Shown piece after piece: positions 34,827 to 43,058 of a stretch of DNA of 64,000 nt. Below the pieces are notes generated by a model. It was not told where the DNA came from. It saw nothing but the letters and a program-made list of their open reading frames with translations, and ran no database searches. The first letter of the stretch is position 1. Every line of letters starts with the position of its first letter. A program made the translations under genes and the position numbers. Origin of the DNA: Lentzea flava (lineage in GTDB: Bacteria > Actinomycetota > Actinomycetes > Mycobacteriales > Pseudonocardiaceae); assembly GCF_014648475.1 (NCBI RefSeq), contig NZ_BMRE01000002.1, positions 434,001 through 498,000 of the forward strand. Direction: 5' to 3'.

Positions 34827-35883
34827 ACGCGCGGGCGGCGGCCAGGAAGGCGTCGTTCTCCTCCGGCTCGCCGATCGTCACGCGGGCGCCCTCGCCCACG
34901 AACGCGCGCACGACGACCTTGTGCGCCAGGCAGTGCTCGTTGAACGCGGCGGTGCGCTCGCCCAGCGGCAGCCACACGAAGTTCGCCTGCGTCTCCGGCA
35001 CCTCGTAGCCCATCGCGAGGAGCTCGCCGCGGACCCGCGTGCGCTCGGCGACGATCGCGCGGCAGCGGACCATCAGCTCGTCCTCTGCGTCCAGCGAGGC
35101 CATCGCGGCGACCTGTGCGAGGGCGTTGACGGAGAACGGCACGTAGACCTTCCGCAGCGCCTCGGCGACGTGCGGCTGCGCGACGGCGTACCCGATCCGC
35201 AGGCCCGCGAGGCCGTACGCCTTGGAGAACGTCCGCAGCACCGCCACGTTGTCGCGACCGGCGGCCCACTGCTGCTTGGCCAGCTCGACGCCGTCCGGGA
35301 TGTGCGCGTCGTCGACGAACTCCTTGTAGGCCTCGTCGATCACCACGAGGACGTCGTTCGGCACCTTCGCGATGAACGCCTCGATCTCCTCGGTGCGCAG
35401 TGCGGTGCCCGTCGGGTTGTTCGGGTTGCAGACGAACACCATGCGCGTGTTCGGCGTGATCGCCGCGGCCATCGCGTCCAGGTCGTGCACGTGGCCCTCG
35501 GTGAGCGGCACGCGGATCTGCTTGGCGCCCGCGACGTGCGTCACGATCGGGTAGGCCTCGAACGACCGCCACGCGAACAGCACCTCGTCGTTCTCGGTGC
35601 AGGTCGCCTGGACGAGCTGCTGGCACAGGGTCACCGAGCCGCAGCCGAGCGCCAGGTGGTCGGCGGGAACGCCGAGCTTGTCGGCGAGCCGGCCGGTGAG
35701 TTCGGTGCAGCCAGAGTCCGGGTACCTGTTGATGCCGGTGGCCGCCTCGGCGATCGCTTTGACGACGCTGGGGAGCGGTCCGGCGGACACCTCGTTGCTC
35801 GCGAGCTTGATGGCGCCGGGGATGGTCCTGCCGGGCACGTAGGACGGCAGGGACGCCAGGTCAGCACGGGTTCGCACGGTCAT
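34816..35883 (-). CDS. pat: Histidinol-phosphate / aromatic aminotransferase (HisC2/Pat type)
   Basis: A 355-residue fold-type I PLP enzyme. [16 protein letters not shown] is the HisC-family N-terminal signature, [14 protein letters not shown] binds substrate, [11 protein letters not shown] holds the PLP Asp/Tyr, and [16 protein letters not shown] contains the Schiff-base Lys. The aromatic specificity (phenylalanine or imidazole acetol phosphate) cannot be set by motif alone; its length and the sequence [12 protein letters not shown] resemble Rv3772 and other Pat proteins, and no his operon is nearby, so Pat is preferred. It is divergent from the DLH-like gene. Confidence 0.88.
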   Translation of the reverse strand: MTVRTRADLASLPSYVPGRTIPGAIKLASNEVSAGPLPSVVKAIAEAATGINRYPDSGCTELTGRLADKLGVPADHLALGCGSVTLCQQLVQATCTENDEVLFAWRSFEAYPIVTHVAGAKQIRVPLTEGHVHDLDAMAAAITPNTRMVFVCNPNNPTGTALRTEEIEAFIAKVPNDVLVVIDEAYKEFVDDAHIPDGVELAKQQWAAGRDNVAVLRTFSKAYGLAGLRIGYAVAQPHVAEALRKVYVPFSVNALAQVAAMASLDAEDELMVRCRAIVAERTRVRGELLAMGYEVPETQANFVWLPLGERTAAFNEHCLAHKVVVRAFVGEGARVTIGEPEENDAFLAAARAFTS

Positions 35884-35959
35884 ACCGCCGATCCTCGCAT
35901 TGCTCCGTCCGATTGGTCACGTTGACTGGAGTTCACCCCGGCGTGCAAGGGTGGAAAAC

Positions 35960-36601
35960 ATGACCATTACCCGCACCGAGACGCTTTCCCTCACCGACGG
36001 CCGTGAGCTGCGGGTGACGATCGGCGAACCAGAGTCCGCCGTCCGCGGCGGGCTGGTGGTGCTGCACGAGGCCCGCGGCATGACCGCGGGGGTGCGGACG
36101 CTCGTCAGCAGTCTGGCCGCGGAGGGCTGGCTCATCATCGCGCCGCACCTCTACGACTTCGACCGCGTGCACGGCGACGACATCAGGGACCAGGTCAGCA
36201 AGCTGTCGGGAGATCGTCTGCTGGAGGACACCGACGTCGCGTTCGTGTGGCTGGGGCAGCAGGGCGTGAGTCCTGACCGCATGGGCGTCGTCGGGTTCGA
36301 CATCGGCGGCACGGTCGCGATGGTGGTGGCGGCGAGTCGCACGATCGGGGCAGCGGTCACCGTCCAGGCACCGGGAATCCTGGAGCCGCTGTCGGACGGT
36401 CTGCCCGCGCTGGTGGACGTGGCCGGCGACCTCACCTGTCCGTGGCTGGGCATCTTCCGCGACGACGATTCCGAAGAGGTGAGCAAGCTCCGGGATGCGG
36501 TGATCAGCTCGGAAACCGCGTCGGATGTGGTCCGTTTCGACGTTTCCAGTGACGAAGCCTGGGCTCGTGCGCTGAACTGGTTCGACGCACACATGAGGTA
36601 A
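35960..36601 (+). CDS. Dienelactone-hydrolase-family protein with Asp in the nucleophile position
   Basis: A 213-residue alpha/beta hydrolase. VVLHEARGMT contains Glu37 of the DLH triad environment, and the nucleophile elbow reads GVVGFDIGGTVAM: Asp114 replaces the Cys of GFCxGG. A C-terminal FDAHMR provides a His close to the usual place. The changed nucleophile suggests either haloalkane-dehalogenase-like chemistry or loss of lactonase activity. ATG 35960 has AGGGTGG 6 nt upstream. It is divergent from pat with a 76-bp gap that holds TTGACT (35921). Confidence 0.8.
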   Translation: MTITRTETLSLTDGRELRVTIGEPESAVRGGLVVLHEARGMTAGVRTLVSSLAAEGWLIIAPHLYDFDRVHGDDIRDQVSKLSGDRLLEDTDVAFVWLGQQGVSPDRMGVVGFDIGGTVAMVVAASRTIGAAVTVQAPGILEPLSDGLPALVDVAGDLTCPWLGIFRDDDSEEVSKLRDAVISSETASDVVRFDVSSDEAWARALNWFDAHMR

Positions 36602-36735
36602 GGGTCTTTACGGCGGATTGGAACCGAACCGTACTCCAGGTACATCTAAGGGATGCTTCGGACGGCTGACTGGGTGTAGCTGTGAGTAACACTCGGTGCT
36701 GCGGTGACGAGTAAGCAGTGCAGGGGGTTTGAGGG

Positions 36736-37236
36736 ATGGCTGAAGGCACTGGGACAGGCACTGAGACACCCGCGGTTTCGACGGCGACGACGACGCCGAT
36801 CACCGCGGAACAGCTGGCGGCGGTGAAACCTGCTCTCCAGCAGCAGATGCTGGCGGACAAGGCGACGGCGAGCCACGCCGCGGCGAAGCTCGACCAGGCG
36901 GCGGACAGCGGGAAGCTGACGCTCGACGTCGACGCCGCGGACGCGTTGATCAAGGCGGTCAACGCCGCACGCGACCAGGTCCTGGACCTGTGGAAGCGCG
37001 CGAGCAACCAGCTCGCCACTCCGTTGCAGCTGGGCGAGAACCCGGTCGCCAAGGCGATCAGCGCGCGGTTCGCGGACCTCGCCGTCGGTGAGGACTCCGG
37101 CGCGGCGAAGGCGTTGCTGGACCTGTTCAAGGTCCTCGACGACATCAGCATCGCGCTGAGCAAGAACCGCGACTCCATCCGCGCCACCGACGAAGAGGCC
37201 GAGAAGGCCATGAAGAACGCCGGGGGGTCCTGGTGA
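36736..37236 (+). CDS. Small alpha-helical type VII secretion-associated protein (EspC/PE-like)
   Basis: A 166-residue soluble protein, Thr-rich at the N-terminus (to about residue 25) and helical afterwards. AAKLDQAADSGKLTLDVDAADALIKAVNAA resembles the EspC/PE-like helix-turn layout only in spacing, and there is no WxG motif. It overlaps the PPE-like gene by GTGA, the same order as PE-PPE or EspC-PPE pairs, so it is probably the chaperoned partner of the next protein. GTTTGAGGG precedes the ATG. No family was identified with certainty. Confidence 0.65.
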   Translation: MAEGTGTGTETPAVSTATTTPITAEQLAAVKPALQQQMLADKATASHAAAKLDQAADSGKLTLDVDAADALIKAVNAARDQVLDLWKRASNQLATPLQLGENPVAKAISARFADLAVGEDSGAAKALLDLFKVLDDISIALSKNRDSIRATDEEAEKAMKNAGGSW

Positions 37237-38510
37237 GTCAGGGATCGCACGACAACAAGGGCAACGGGAACGGCAACGGCAACAACGGGTACGACCGCAG
37301 CGCCCTGCACGAGCCGGTCGACTGGATGACCTACTCGCACGAGAAGCTCTACGAGATGGTGCACACCGGCGTGAACCTCGCCGGTGCCCAGGCCGCCGCG
37401 ACGAACTGGCAGAAGATCGGCGAGGACATCGCCGGTGTGCGGGCGAGCCTGCTCAAGGCGGTCGAGGACTCCACCGTCGGCTGGGACAGCGAGTCGGCGA
37501 GGCTCGCCCGTGACGGTCTGACCGAGGTCACCAACTGGGCCGACGACACCGCGAACTACGCGCACAAGGTCGCCGCGGCGATCACGACCGAGACCAACAA
37601 CGTCGAGGCCGCCCGCGCCGCGATGCCGCCGCCTCCGAAGGCGCCGGAACCGCCGGTGCCGGTGGTGGTGGACCCGGAGATGCCGCGACCGCTCCTGCGC
37701 GACCGGCTGAACACGATGGACTCGGCCGCGAGCCTCTTCGGCATCGAGACGGACCACGCCGCCACGCTGCGCCGGACCTCCACGTCCACCGACTTCCAGG
37801 GCTTCGAGAACCTCGGTACCAGCACGGTCGACACCCTCGCGGCCAACGACGCCCAGCACCGCCTCGCGGCGGACGTGATGGCGGCGTTCCAGCGCAACTC
37901 GGCCGCCGTCGACCAGACGGTGCCCGCGCAGTTCACGCCTCCGGTGAACCCGGTCAACCCGAACCCGCCGACGCTCGGCGGTGGTGACACCGGCGGCCGC
38001 ACCCCCACGCCGGACACCGGTGCCGGAGGTGGCGCCGGCGGTCCGGTCACGACCACGACCGGCAGCACGAACCGTGGCACCACGAACACCTCTTCGCGCA
38101 GCTACGGCGGTGGTGCCGGCGTCCGCGGCGGTGGTGGTGGTGGCGGTGGCTTCACCGGCGGCATGATGCCCGGCCGCTTCAACTCGAACTCCGGCCAGGG
38201 CGGGCCCGGCGGTGGCGGTGGTGCCGGCGGCAGCGGTGGCGGCGGCAGCGGTGGCGGCGGCCTCTCGGCCGGTGTCAACGAGCGGGCCGGCGCGGGTGCC
38301 GCGGCGGCAGCGGCGTCGTCGGCGACCGGTGGCCAGACCAGGGCGTTCCAGAACCCGCTCGCGATGGGCGGCGCGCCGATGGCCGGTGCTCCCGCGGCGG
38401 CCCAGGGGCGTGACGACGAGCGCGAGCACAAGAGCGCGAGTTATCTGGAAGAGGACGACAACGTCTTCGGCCTGGACCGCAAGGCGGCCCCGCCGGTGAT
38501 CGGTCAGTGA
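37233..38510 (+). CDS. PPE-like protein with Gly-rich C-terminal region
   Basis: A 425-residue protein. After a short Asn/Gly-rich tail (NKGNGNGNGNNGY), residues about 30-130 form a helical hairpin: VDWMTYSHEKLYEMVHTG, then WQKIGEDIAGVRASL and a turn at TVGWDSESARLARDGL, which is the PPE/WxG arrangement. A Pro-rich hinge follows, then a region ending at about 235, then long Gly-rich low complexity (GGGAGGSGGGGSGGGG) and a charged C-terminus (EREHKSASYLEEDDNV). It is coupled to both neighbours by 4-bp GTGA overlaps. It is predicted to be a type VII secretion substrate, probably escorted by the EspG-like protein. Confidence 0.8.
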   Translation: MSQGSHDNKGNGNGNGNNGYDRSALHEPVDWMTYSHEKLYEMVHTGVNLAGAQAAATNWQKIGEDIAGVRASLLKAVEDSTVGWDSESARLARDGLTEVTNWADDTANYAHKVAAAITTETNNVEAARAAMPPPPKAPEPPVPVVVDPEMPRPLLRDRLNTMDSAASLFGIETDHAATLRRTSTSTDFQGFENLGTSTVDTLAANDAQHRLAADVMAAFQRNSAAVDQTVPAQFTPPVNPVNPNPPTLGGGDTGGRTPTPDTGAGGGAGGPVTTTTGSTNRGTTNTSSRSYGGGAGVRGGGGGGGGFTGGMMPGRFNSNSGQGGPGGGGGAGGSGGGGSGGGGLSAGVNERAGAGAAAAAASSATGGQTRAFQNPLAMGGAPMAGAPAAAQGRDDEREHKSASYLEEDDNVFGLDRKAAPPVIGQ

Positions 38511-39262
38511 GCGAACGCCAGTTCACGGTGAGCTCGCAGGAGTTCTTCCTGTTGTGGCAGGCCGTGCACGGCGAGGACCGCGTCGTGCCGCTCGGCACGC
38601 CCCACGTGGGCGCCACCCGAGCGGCGCGGCAGCGCCTCGTCGAGGAGAGCTCCCAGACGCTCTACGCCCGCGGTCTCGGCACCGTGCACCGTCCGGACCC
38701 GGACCTGCGCGCGCTGGTCAGCGGCCTCGGCGAGTTCGACCGGGCGCTGGAGATCGCGTACTTCAAGGGAACCGAACTGGCTCGCGGCATCGCGTGCGCG
38801 GGCTGGAGCGGGGCGTTCGCCGCGCGCGTGAACAACGACGTGCACCTGTACGCGTTCCGCCCCAACGCGCTGGCTTCGGCCACGGTGTCATCGTTGCCAG
38901 GCCTCGCACCAGGCACGGGTCGTTCCGTGAACGTGCGGTGGGACGACTACGTGCGCGCGGGCAAGGCGGGCGAGCAGGAGGGCAAGCAGTCGTTCCTGGA
39001 CGTGCTGCGCGACGTGGGCATCCGTGAACCGGAGGCGCACACGCTGCTGCGCATCGTGACGTCCCGGATCGGCGGCGGCGAACTCGGCCTCACCGCCCGC
39101 AACCGCGACGGCGTGCCGCGCCCGACCGGTCGTTCGGTGTCCTGGCTGGACACCCGCGAGGGCCGTTACCTGCTGCGCAAGTCCGACGGCTGGCTCGTCC
39201 TGGCCCCCGCCGACGCGTCTCGGTTGACCAGCGCGGTCGACGAGCTGCTGGCGGCGGGGTAG
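38507..39262 (+). CDS. EspG family type VII secretion chaperone
   Basis: A 251-residue cytoplasmic protein. The start FTVSSQEFFLLWQAV and the alternating strand/helix pattern (ARGIACAGWSGAFAARVNNDVHLYAF in part) match EspG, which binds the tip of PPE proteins and keeps them soluble. The C-terminal GRSVSWLDTREGRYLL and WLVLAPADASRL complete the fold. GTG 38507 overlaps the stop of the PPE-like gene. There are no EccB/C/D/E or MycP genes in the window, so this triad is an orphan locus that must use a secretion apparatus encoded elsewhere. Confidence 0.85.
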   Translation: MSERQFTVSSQEFFLLWQAVHGEDRVVPLGTPHVGATRAARQRLVEESSQTLYARGLGTVHRPDPDLRALVSGLGEFDRALEIAYFKGTELARGIACAGWSGAFAARVNNDVHLYAFRPNALASATVSSLPGLAPGTGRSVNVRWDDYVRAGKAGEQEGKQSFLDVLRDVGIREPEAHTLLRIVTSRIGGGELGLTARNRDGVPRPTGRSVSWLDTREGRYLLRKSDGWLVLAPADASRLTSAVDELLAAG

Positions 39263-39337
39263 TTCCACACTGTTGGTGGACGGCCTGTCCGCCAATCACA
39301 CATGGACGTTCGGTTGCGCCTCAACTAGACATGGGGC

Positions 39338-41284
39338 ATGACCGACACCGACGTCGAACTGCTGTGGCGCCCCGACCCCACGAGGGACAACGGGATGACC
39401 GCCTTTCGCTCGTGGCTGCGCTCCGAGCGGGGCCACGACTTCCCCGACTACGAGTCGCTGTGGGAGTGGTCCGTCTCCGACCTCGAGGGGTTCTGGGGCG
39501 CCATAGCTTCGTACTTCGACGTCCGGTTCCACACCGCCCCTGAGCGCGTGCTGGGTTCCACGGACATGCCGGGCGCCCGGTGGTTCCCTGGCTCCACGCT
39601 GAACTACGCCGAGCACGCCCTGCGCCGCGGCGCCGACGACGACCTCGCCGTGATCTTCCACCGCGAGGACGGCTTCGCCACGTCGCTGTCCTTCGGCGCC
39701 CTGCGTTCCCGAGTGGCCGCTTTCCGGGCCGCCCTGGTCTCTCTGGGCGTCTCGCAGGGCGACCGGGTGGTGGCCCTCGTCCCGAACGCCCCCGAGGCCT
39801 TGATCGCCTTCCTGGCGGCCGCCTCGCTGGGCGCCACGTGGTCGTCCTGCTCCCCGGACTTCGGCGCGCGAGCCGTGGCCGACCGCTTCACCCAGATCTC
39901 GCCCGTGGTGTTCGTCGCCGTGTCGGGCTACGTCTACAACGGACGGTCCTTCGACTGCCGCCCGGTCGTCGAGGAGATCCGCTCCCAGATCCCGTCGCTG
40001 CGCGCCACCGTCCTGATCGACTACCTGGACAACGGCGCGACCTTGCCGGACACCCTGTCGTTCTCGGACCTGGTCTCCGCGAACGAGGGCGCGCCGCTGG
40101 AGTTCACGCCGGTGCCGTTCGACCACCCGCTGTGGGTGCTCTACTCGTCCGGCACCACGGGCCTGCCCAAGGGCATCGTCCAGGGCCACGGCGGCATCGT
40201 GGTCGAGCACCTGAAGATGCTGGCCCTGCACAGCGACCTCGGCCCCGGCGACCGCTTCTTCTGGTTCACCACCACCGGCTGGATGATGTGGAACTACCTG
40301 GTCGGCGGCTTGCTGGTGGGCACGACGATCGTCCTGTTCGACGGCAGCCCGGCCTACCCGTCGCTGAACACGTTGTGGCACTTGGCCGAACAACACCGCG
40401 TGACCTACTTCGGCACCTCCGCCCCGTACGTCCAGTCGTGCCTGAAGGAGGGCCTCGACCCGTCCTCCCGCTACGACCTGACGGCCCTGCGCGTGGTCGG
40501 CTCGACCGGCGCCCCCCTGACGCCAGAGGGCTTCCGCTGGATCGCCTCCGCCGTCGGCAAGGACGTCCAGATCGCCTCGGTCTCCGGCGGCACCGACCTC
40601 TGCACGGCCTTCGTGGCGGCCTCCCCGGACCGCCCGGTGTGGCTGGGCGAACTCTCCTGCCGAGCCCTCGGCGCCGCCGTCTACGCGTTCGACGAGGCCG
40701 GCACCCCGCTGGAGGACGAGGTGGGCGAACTGGTGATCACCAAGCCCATGCCGTCCATGCCGGTCTTCTTCTGGGGCGACGAGGACGGCTCCCGCCTGCG
40801 CGACGCGTACTTCGACACGTACCCGGGAATCTGGCGCCACGGCGACTGGATCCGCATCACCCCGCGCGGCTCGGCGGTGATCTACGGCCGCTCCGACTCG
40901 ACCCTGAACCGAGGCGGCGTCCGCATGGGCACCTCGGAGTTCTACCGCGTCGTCGAGTCGATCCCGGGCGTCGTCGACTCCCTGGTGATCGACACGTCCG
41001 GCGTCACCGAGGGCGAACTGCTCTGCTTCGTCGTCCTCGACGGCGTTTCGCTGTCCGACGTGGAACCGTTGCTGCGCCAGGAATTGCGCTCGTCGTTGTC
41101 CCCGCGCCACGTCCCGAACCGCTTCGTGGCGGTGGCCGAGATCCCGAGGACCCTGAACGGCAAGAAGTGCGAGGTCCCGGTGAAGAAGATCCTCGCCGGC
41201 GTCGACCCGGAGAAGGCCGTCAGCCGAGGCGCCCTCCGCAATCCCGAGTCCCTCCAACCGTTCCTGGAACTCGCCTCGGGATGA
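39338..41284 (+). CDS. Acetoacetate-CoA ligase
   Basis: A 648-residue ANL-superfamily enzyme that activates acetoacetate with ATP and CoA. Landmarks are WFPGSTLNYAEHAL (specific to acetoacetyl-CoA synthetases), YSSGTTGLPKGIVQGHGG (phosphate loop), FWFTTTGWMMWN, SVSGGTDLCTAF, the YFDTYPGIWRHGDWIR hinge, and LNGKKCEVPVKKIL with the C-terminal catalytic Lys. Length matches the family. ATG 39338 is preceded by TAGACAT at 6-12 nt and lacks a ribosome site. It stands alone; the role is in ketone-body or polyhydroxybutyrate metabolism. Confidence 0.95.
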   Translation: MTDTDVELLWRPDPTRDNGMTAFRSWLRSERGHDFPDYESLWEWSVSDLEGFWGAIASYFDVRFHTAPERVLGSTDMPGARWFPGSTLNYAEHALRRGADDDLAVIFHREDGFATSLSFGALRSRVAAFRAALVSLGVSQGDRVVALVPNAPEALIAFLAAASLGATWSSCSPDFGARAVADRFTQISPVVFVAVSGYVYNGRSFDCRPVVEEIRSQIPSLRATVLIDYLDNGATLPDTLSFSDLVSANEGAPLEFTPVPFDHPLWVLYSSGTTGLPKGIVQGHGGIVVEHLKMLALHSDLGPGDRFFWFTTTGWMMWNYLVGGLLVGTTIVLFDGSPAYPSLNTLWHLAEQHRVTYFGTSAPYVQSCLKEGLDPSSRYDLTALRVVGSTGAPLTPEGFRWIASAVGKDVQIASVSGGTDLCTAFVAASPDRPVWLGELSCRALGAAVYAFDEAGTPLEDEVGELVITKPMPSMPVFFWGDEDGSRLRDAYFDTYPGIWRHGDWIRITPRGSAVIYGRSDSTLNRGGVRMGTSEFYRVVESIPGVVDSLVIDTSGVTEGELLCFVVLDGVSLSDVEPLLRQELRSSLSPRHVPNRFVAVAEIPRTLNGKKCEVPVKKILAGVDPEKAVSRGALRNPESLQPFLELASG

Positions 41285-41318
41285 TCTAGGTCACTCCCGC
41301 CGCGGTGAACAGGCGTTT

Positions 41319-41385
41319 AACGCCCCTCTCAAGGCCTCCGCACGTGCCCTGACCAGCGCGTTCGGTGCTTAGAGGGGGGCGTTTT
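41319..41385 (+). terminator. Long-loop inverted repeat after the acetoacetate-CoA ligase gene
   Basis: AACGCCCCTCT (41319-41329) pairs with AGAGGGG(G)GCGTT (41371-41383) with a roughly 40-nt loop and a T-rich end. Possible terminator. Confidence 0.45.
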
Positions 41386-41413
41386 GCAACTCGGTTGGGG
41401 ACCTGTGTAACCT
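41384..41413 (+). promoter_or_regulatory. Promoter of tRNA-Ser(GCU)
   Basis: TTGCAA (41384-41389) and TAACCT (41408-41413) are 18 bp apart, placing the start of transcription about 20 nt upstream of the mature tRNA 5' end. Confidence 0.5.
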
Positions 41414-41439
41414 ATGCGTCGTGGCCAAGGATGGTCCCG

Positions 41440-41529
41440 GGAGGCTTCGCCTAGTCTGGTCTATGGCGCCGCACTGCTAATGCGGTTTGGGGTAACCCCC
41501 CATCCCGGGTTCAAATCCCGGAGCCTCCG
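41440..41529 (+). tRNA. tRNA-Ser (GCU)
   Basis: Acceptor GGAGGCT/AGCCTCC, anticodon loop CTGCTAA giving GCU, a long variable arm and the T loop GGTTCAAATCC. Class II tRNA of 90 nt; CCA is not encoded. Confidence 0.95.
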
Positions 41530-41555
41530 CAAGGCCGAGCCTCTAGGGGATCGGT

Positions 41556-41561
41556 TATAAT
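41556..41561 (+). promoter_or_regulatory. -10 box TATAAT of tRNA-Arg
   Basis: A perfect TATAAT 9 bp before the tRNA-Arg 5' end, in the 41-bp spacer after tRNA-Ser. Confidence 0.55.
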
Positions 41562-41570
41562 TGAAGACCT

Positions 41571-41646
41571 GCGCTCGTAGCTCAACGGATAGAGCATCTG
41601 ACTACGGATCAGAAGGTTACAGGTTCGAATCCTGTCGAGCGCGCCA
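41571..41646 (+). tRNA. tRNA-Arg (ACG)
   Basis: Acceptor GCGCTCG/CGAGCGC, anticodon loop CTACGGA giving ACG, T arm CAGGTTCGAATCCTG. Positions 41644-41646 encode CCA, unlike the two serine tRNAs here. The integrase remnant just downstream makes its 3' end a likely attachment site. Confidence 0.95.
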
Positions 41647-41650
41647 GATC

Positions 41651-41684
41651 AAACCCGTTGCTAGCAGCGGGTTTGTTTTGTTTC
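41651..41684 (+). terminator. Terminator after tRNA-Arg
   Basis: AAACCCG (41651-41657) pairs with CGGGTTT (41668-41674), followed by GTTTTGTTT. Confidence 0.7.
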
Positions 41685-41690
41685 TCGGGT

Positions 41691-41880
41691 TTATTCGGTC
41701 GTTGCCGACGTGAGCACGAGCCGTTGTGTGCCCATCGGCCCCCGGTCCTCCTGCTGACGAGGTCCCGCAATCGCCTCGGTCGCGCTTCTCGCGACTTTCG
41801 GCAGCTCCGTCGAGTATGTGTCGCTCATCACGGTGATCGAGCTGTGGCCCAACAGCGCGAGCTTGGCCGCTCCATACCGG
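41691..41880 (-). pseudogene. C-terminal remnant of a tyrosine (phage-type) integrase
   Basis: The - strand frame ending at TAA 41691-41693 reads LALLGHSSITVMSDTYSTEL, then PKVARSATEAIAG and a short tail. LGHSSI..T.DTYS is the last catalytic box of tyrosine recombinases, with the active-site His/Trp-position His and the nucleophilic Tyr. Upstream of GRYGAAK the similarity stops and no start codon or R/HxxR motif is found, so only about 60 residues remain. It lies 45 bp from tRNA-Arg, in the orientation usual for tRNA-integrating elements. The rest of 41880-41995 has no recognisable feature. Confidence 0.75.
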
Positions 41881-41995
41881 CCCTCGACTACTGAGTGAAA
41901 CCGCCCGCCTCTCAGAGTGACGACTTCGCCTGACAGTGGAACCGCTGCTCTGCATCATCGCCTACGGGGTGAGGGACGAAGGAGCGCGGAAAGTC

Positions 41996-42112
41996 ATGGC
42001 TGAAGACGCGGGCGAGGGTACGTCCACGGGCGTTGGCAAGAGCATCAGCTTCGTTGCCGAGACGATCAGCAAGACGGCCGCTGATGTCGCGGGCACACTC
42101 TGGAACCAATGA
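41996..42112 (+). CDS. Possible 38-residue peptide
   Basis: ATG 41996 to TGA 42112, reading MAEDAGEGTSTGVGKSI and onward to ADVAGTLWNQ. AAGGAG lies about 12 nt and GGAAAG about 5 nt upstream of the start. It is acidic at the N-terminus and otherwise amphipathic helical. It precedes the type VII-like cassette by 92 bp on the same strand. No homologue is known to me and the ORF could be fortuitous. Confidence 0.35.
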   Translation: MAEDAGEGTSTGVGKSISFVAETISKTAADVAGTLWNQ

Positions 42113-42204
42113 CGCAGACGCAGTTCGCTGTGCGGCGAGCACCGGTGGGTCACCGGTTGGCTGCGGCACGCCGCTGACACATTGATCTCGTTGTGAGGGG
42201 CTCG

Positions 42205-42729
42205 ATGACCGATCCACACCAGCTACTCGACGACTACGAGCAGCGCACGGCCGCGCTACTGGAACGCGCAGAGGAAGCCAAGGCGCAGATCGCGAGCCTG
42301 ACCGGCACCGCGACCAGCTCCGACGGTGCGGTGACCGTGAGCGTCAGTGCGGGCGGCGCGTTGTTGAGCCTGTCGTTCGGTGCGAAGGCCGACGATCTGC
42401 CGAAGGATCGTTTGGCCGCTGTGGTGATGTCCACGGCGAAGCGCGCCCAGGCGCAGGCCGTCGGACAGATTGCCACGATCATGGCACCGGTCATCGGCGA
42501 CAACAGCGACGCGATGCGTTTCGTCCAGGAACAGATCCCAACGATCGACGTGCCCGAGGACGAGGCCATCGAGCCTGCGCCGCAGCGTCAGTTCGTCCTC
42601 AACGACGAACAGCAGGACGCGGCGGCAACGCAGCCCGCTCCTCCGCCCCGGCCCGCGCGTCGGCCGGTTGAGGACGACGACACCGACTTCGACCAGCGCG
42701 GCATCCTCAAGAAGGACAGTGGTTGGTGA
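42205..42729 (+). CDS. YbaB/EbfC-fold protein of a type VII secretion-like cassette
   Basis: A 174-residue protein. Residues 1-115 have the YbaB fold: a long helix (LLDDYEQRTAALLERAEEAK), then VTVSVSAGGALLSLSFG and a long C-terminal helix. A disordered Pro-rich acidic tail follows (PPPRPARRPVEDDDTDFDQ). YbaB-like proteins with such tails are common next to ESX/WXG genes in actinobacteria. ATG 42205 has GAGGGG 5-10 nt upstream. The stop overlaps the next ATG (TGATG), the first of three couplings in this cassette. The role may be nucleoid or nucleic-acid binding, or chaperone-like; this is unresolved. Confidence 0.78.
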   Translation: MTDPHQLLDDYEQRTAALLERAEEAKAQIASLTGTATSSDGAVTVSVSAGGALLSLSFGAKADDLPKDRLAAVVMSTAKRAQAQAVGQIATIMAPVIGDNSDAMRFVQEQIPTIDVPEDEAIEPAPQRQFVLNDEQQDAAATQPAPPPRPARRPVEDDDTDFDQRGILKKDSGW

Positions 42730-43058
42730 TGTCCGACGGCTACCAGGTGGATCTTCAAGCCCTCGTGGTTCACGAACGTGAGCTCAAGGCGCTCATCGCG
42801 GGACTTCCGGACGCCAAGGCGGCAGGGGCGAACACTGTGGGGAACCTCGAAGCCTGGGGTCTGGCGGGTCAGCTCTTCGCCCTTCTGATGAACAACTGGA
42901 CCGAGGAAGCGAGCGAATACGTCGACGCGGTCAAGAAGGCGGGCGACGCACTGATCGAGCGGTTCGGCGACATGCGCAAGACCTACGCCGATCAGGAAGA
43001 AGCCATGGCGCAGATGTTTCAGAAACTGCGGGAGGACCTTGACGGAGCGAAGCCGTGA
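42729..43058 (+). CDS. EspC-like (DUF2580-type) small helical protein
   Basis: A 109-residue protein forming a helical hairpin: VDLQALVVHERELKALIAGL, a turn with NLEAWGLAG, and a second long helix from WTEEASEYVDAVKKAGDAL to the end, with the YADQEEAMAQMF pattern close to the YxxxD/E secretion signal of type VII substrates. This matches EspC/ESX-associated proteins rather than classic EsxA. It overlaps the preceding gene (TGATG) and the following one (GTGA), so it is likely produced in step with the large protein downstream, perhaps as its secretion partner. Confidence 0.75.
   Translation: MSDGYQVDLQALVVHERELKALIAGLPDAKAAGANTVGNLEAWGLAGQLFALLMNNWTEEASEYVDAVKKAGDALIERFGDMRKTYADQEEAMAQMFQKLREDLDGAKP

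Noticed and set aside
39296..41257. 653-codon open frame on the - strand
   Set aside because: Antisense shadow of the acetoacetate-CoA ligase gene.
41617..41958. 113-codon open frame on the - strand over the integrase remnant
   Set aside because: It is in a different frame from the LGHSSI...DTYS homology and covers part of tRNA-Arg.
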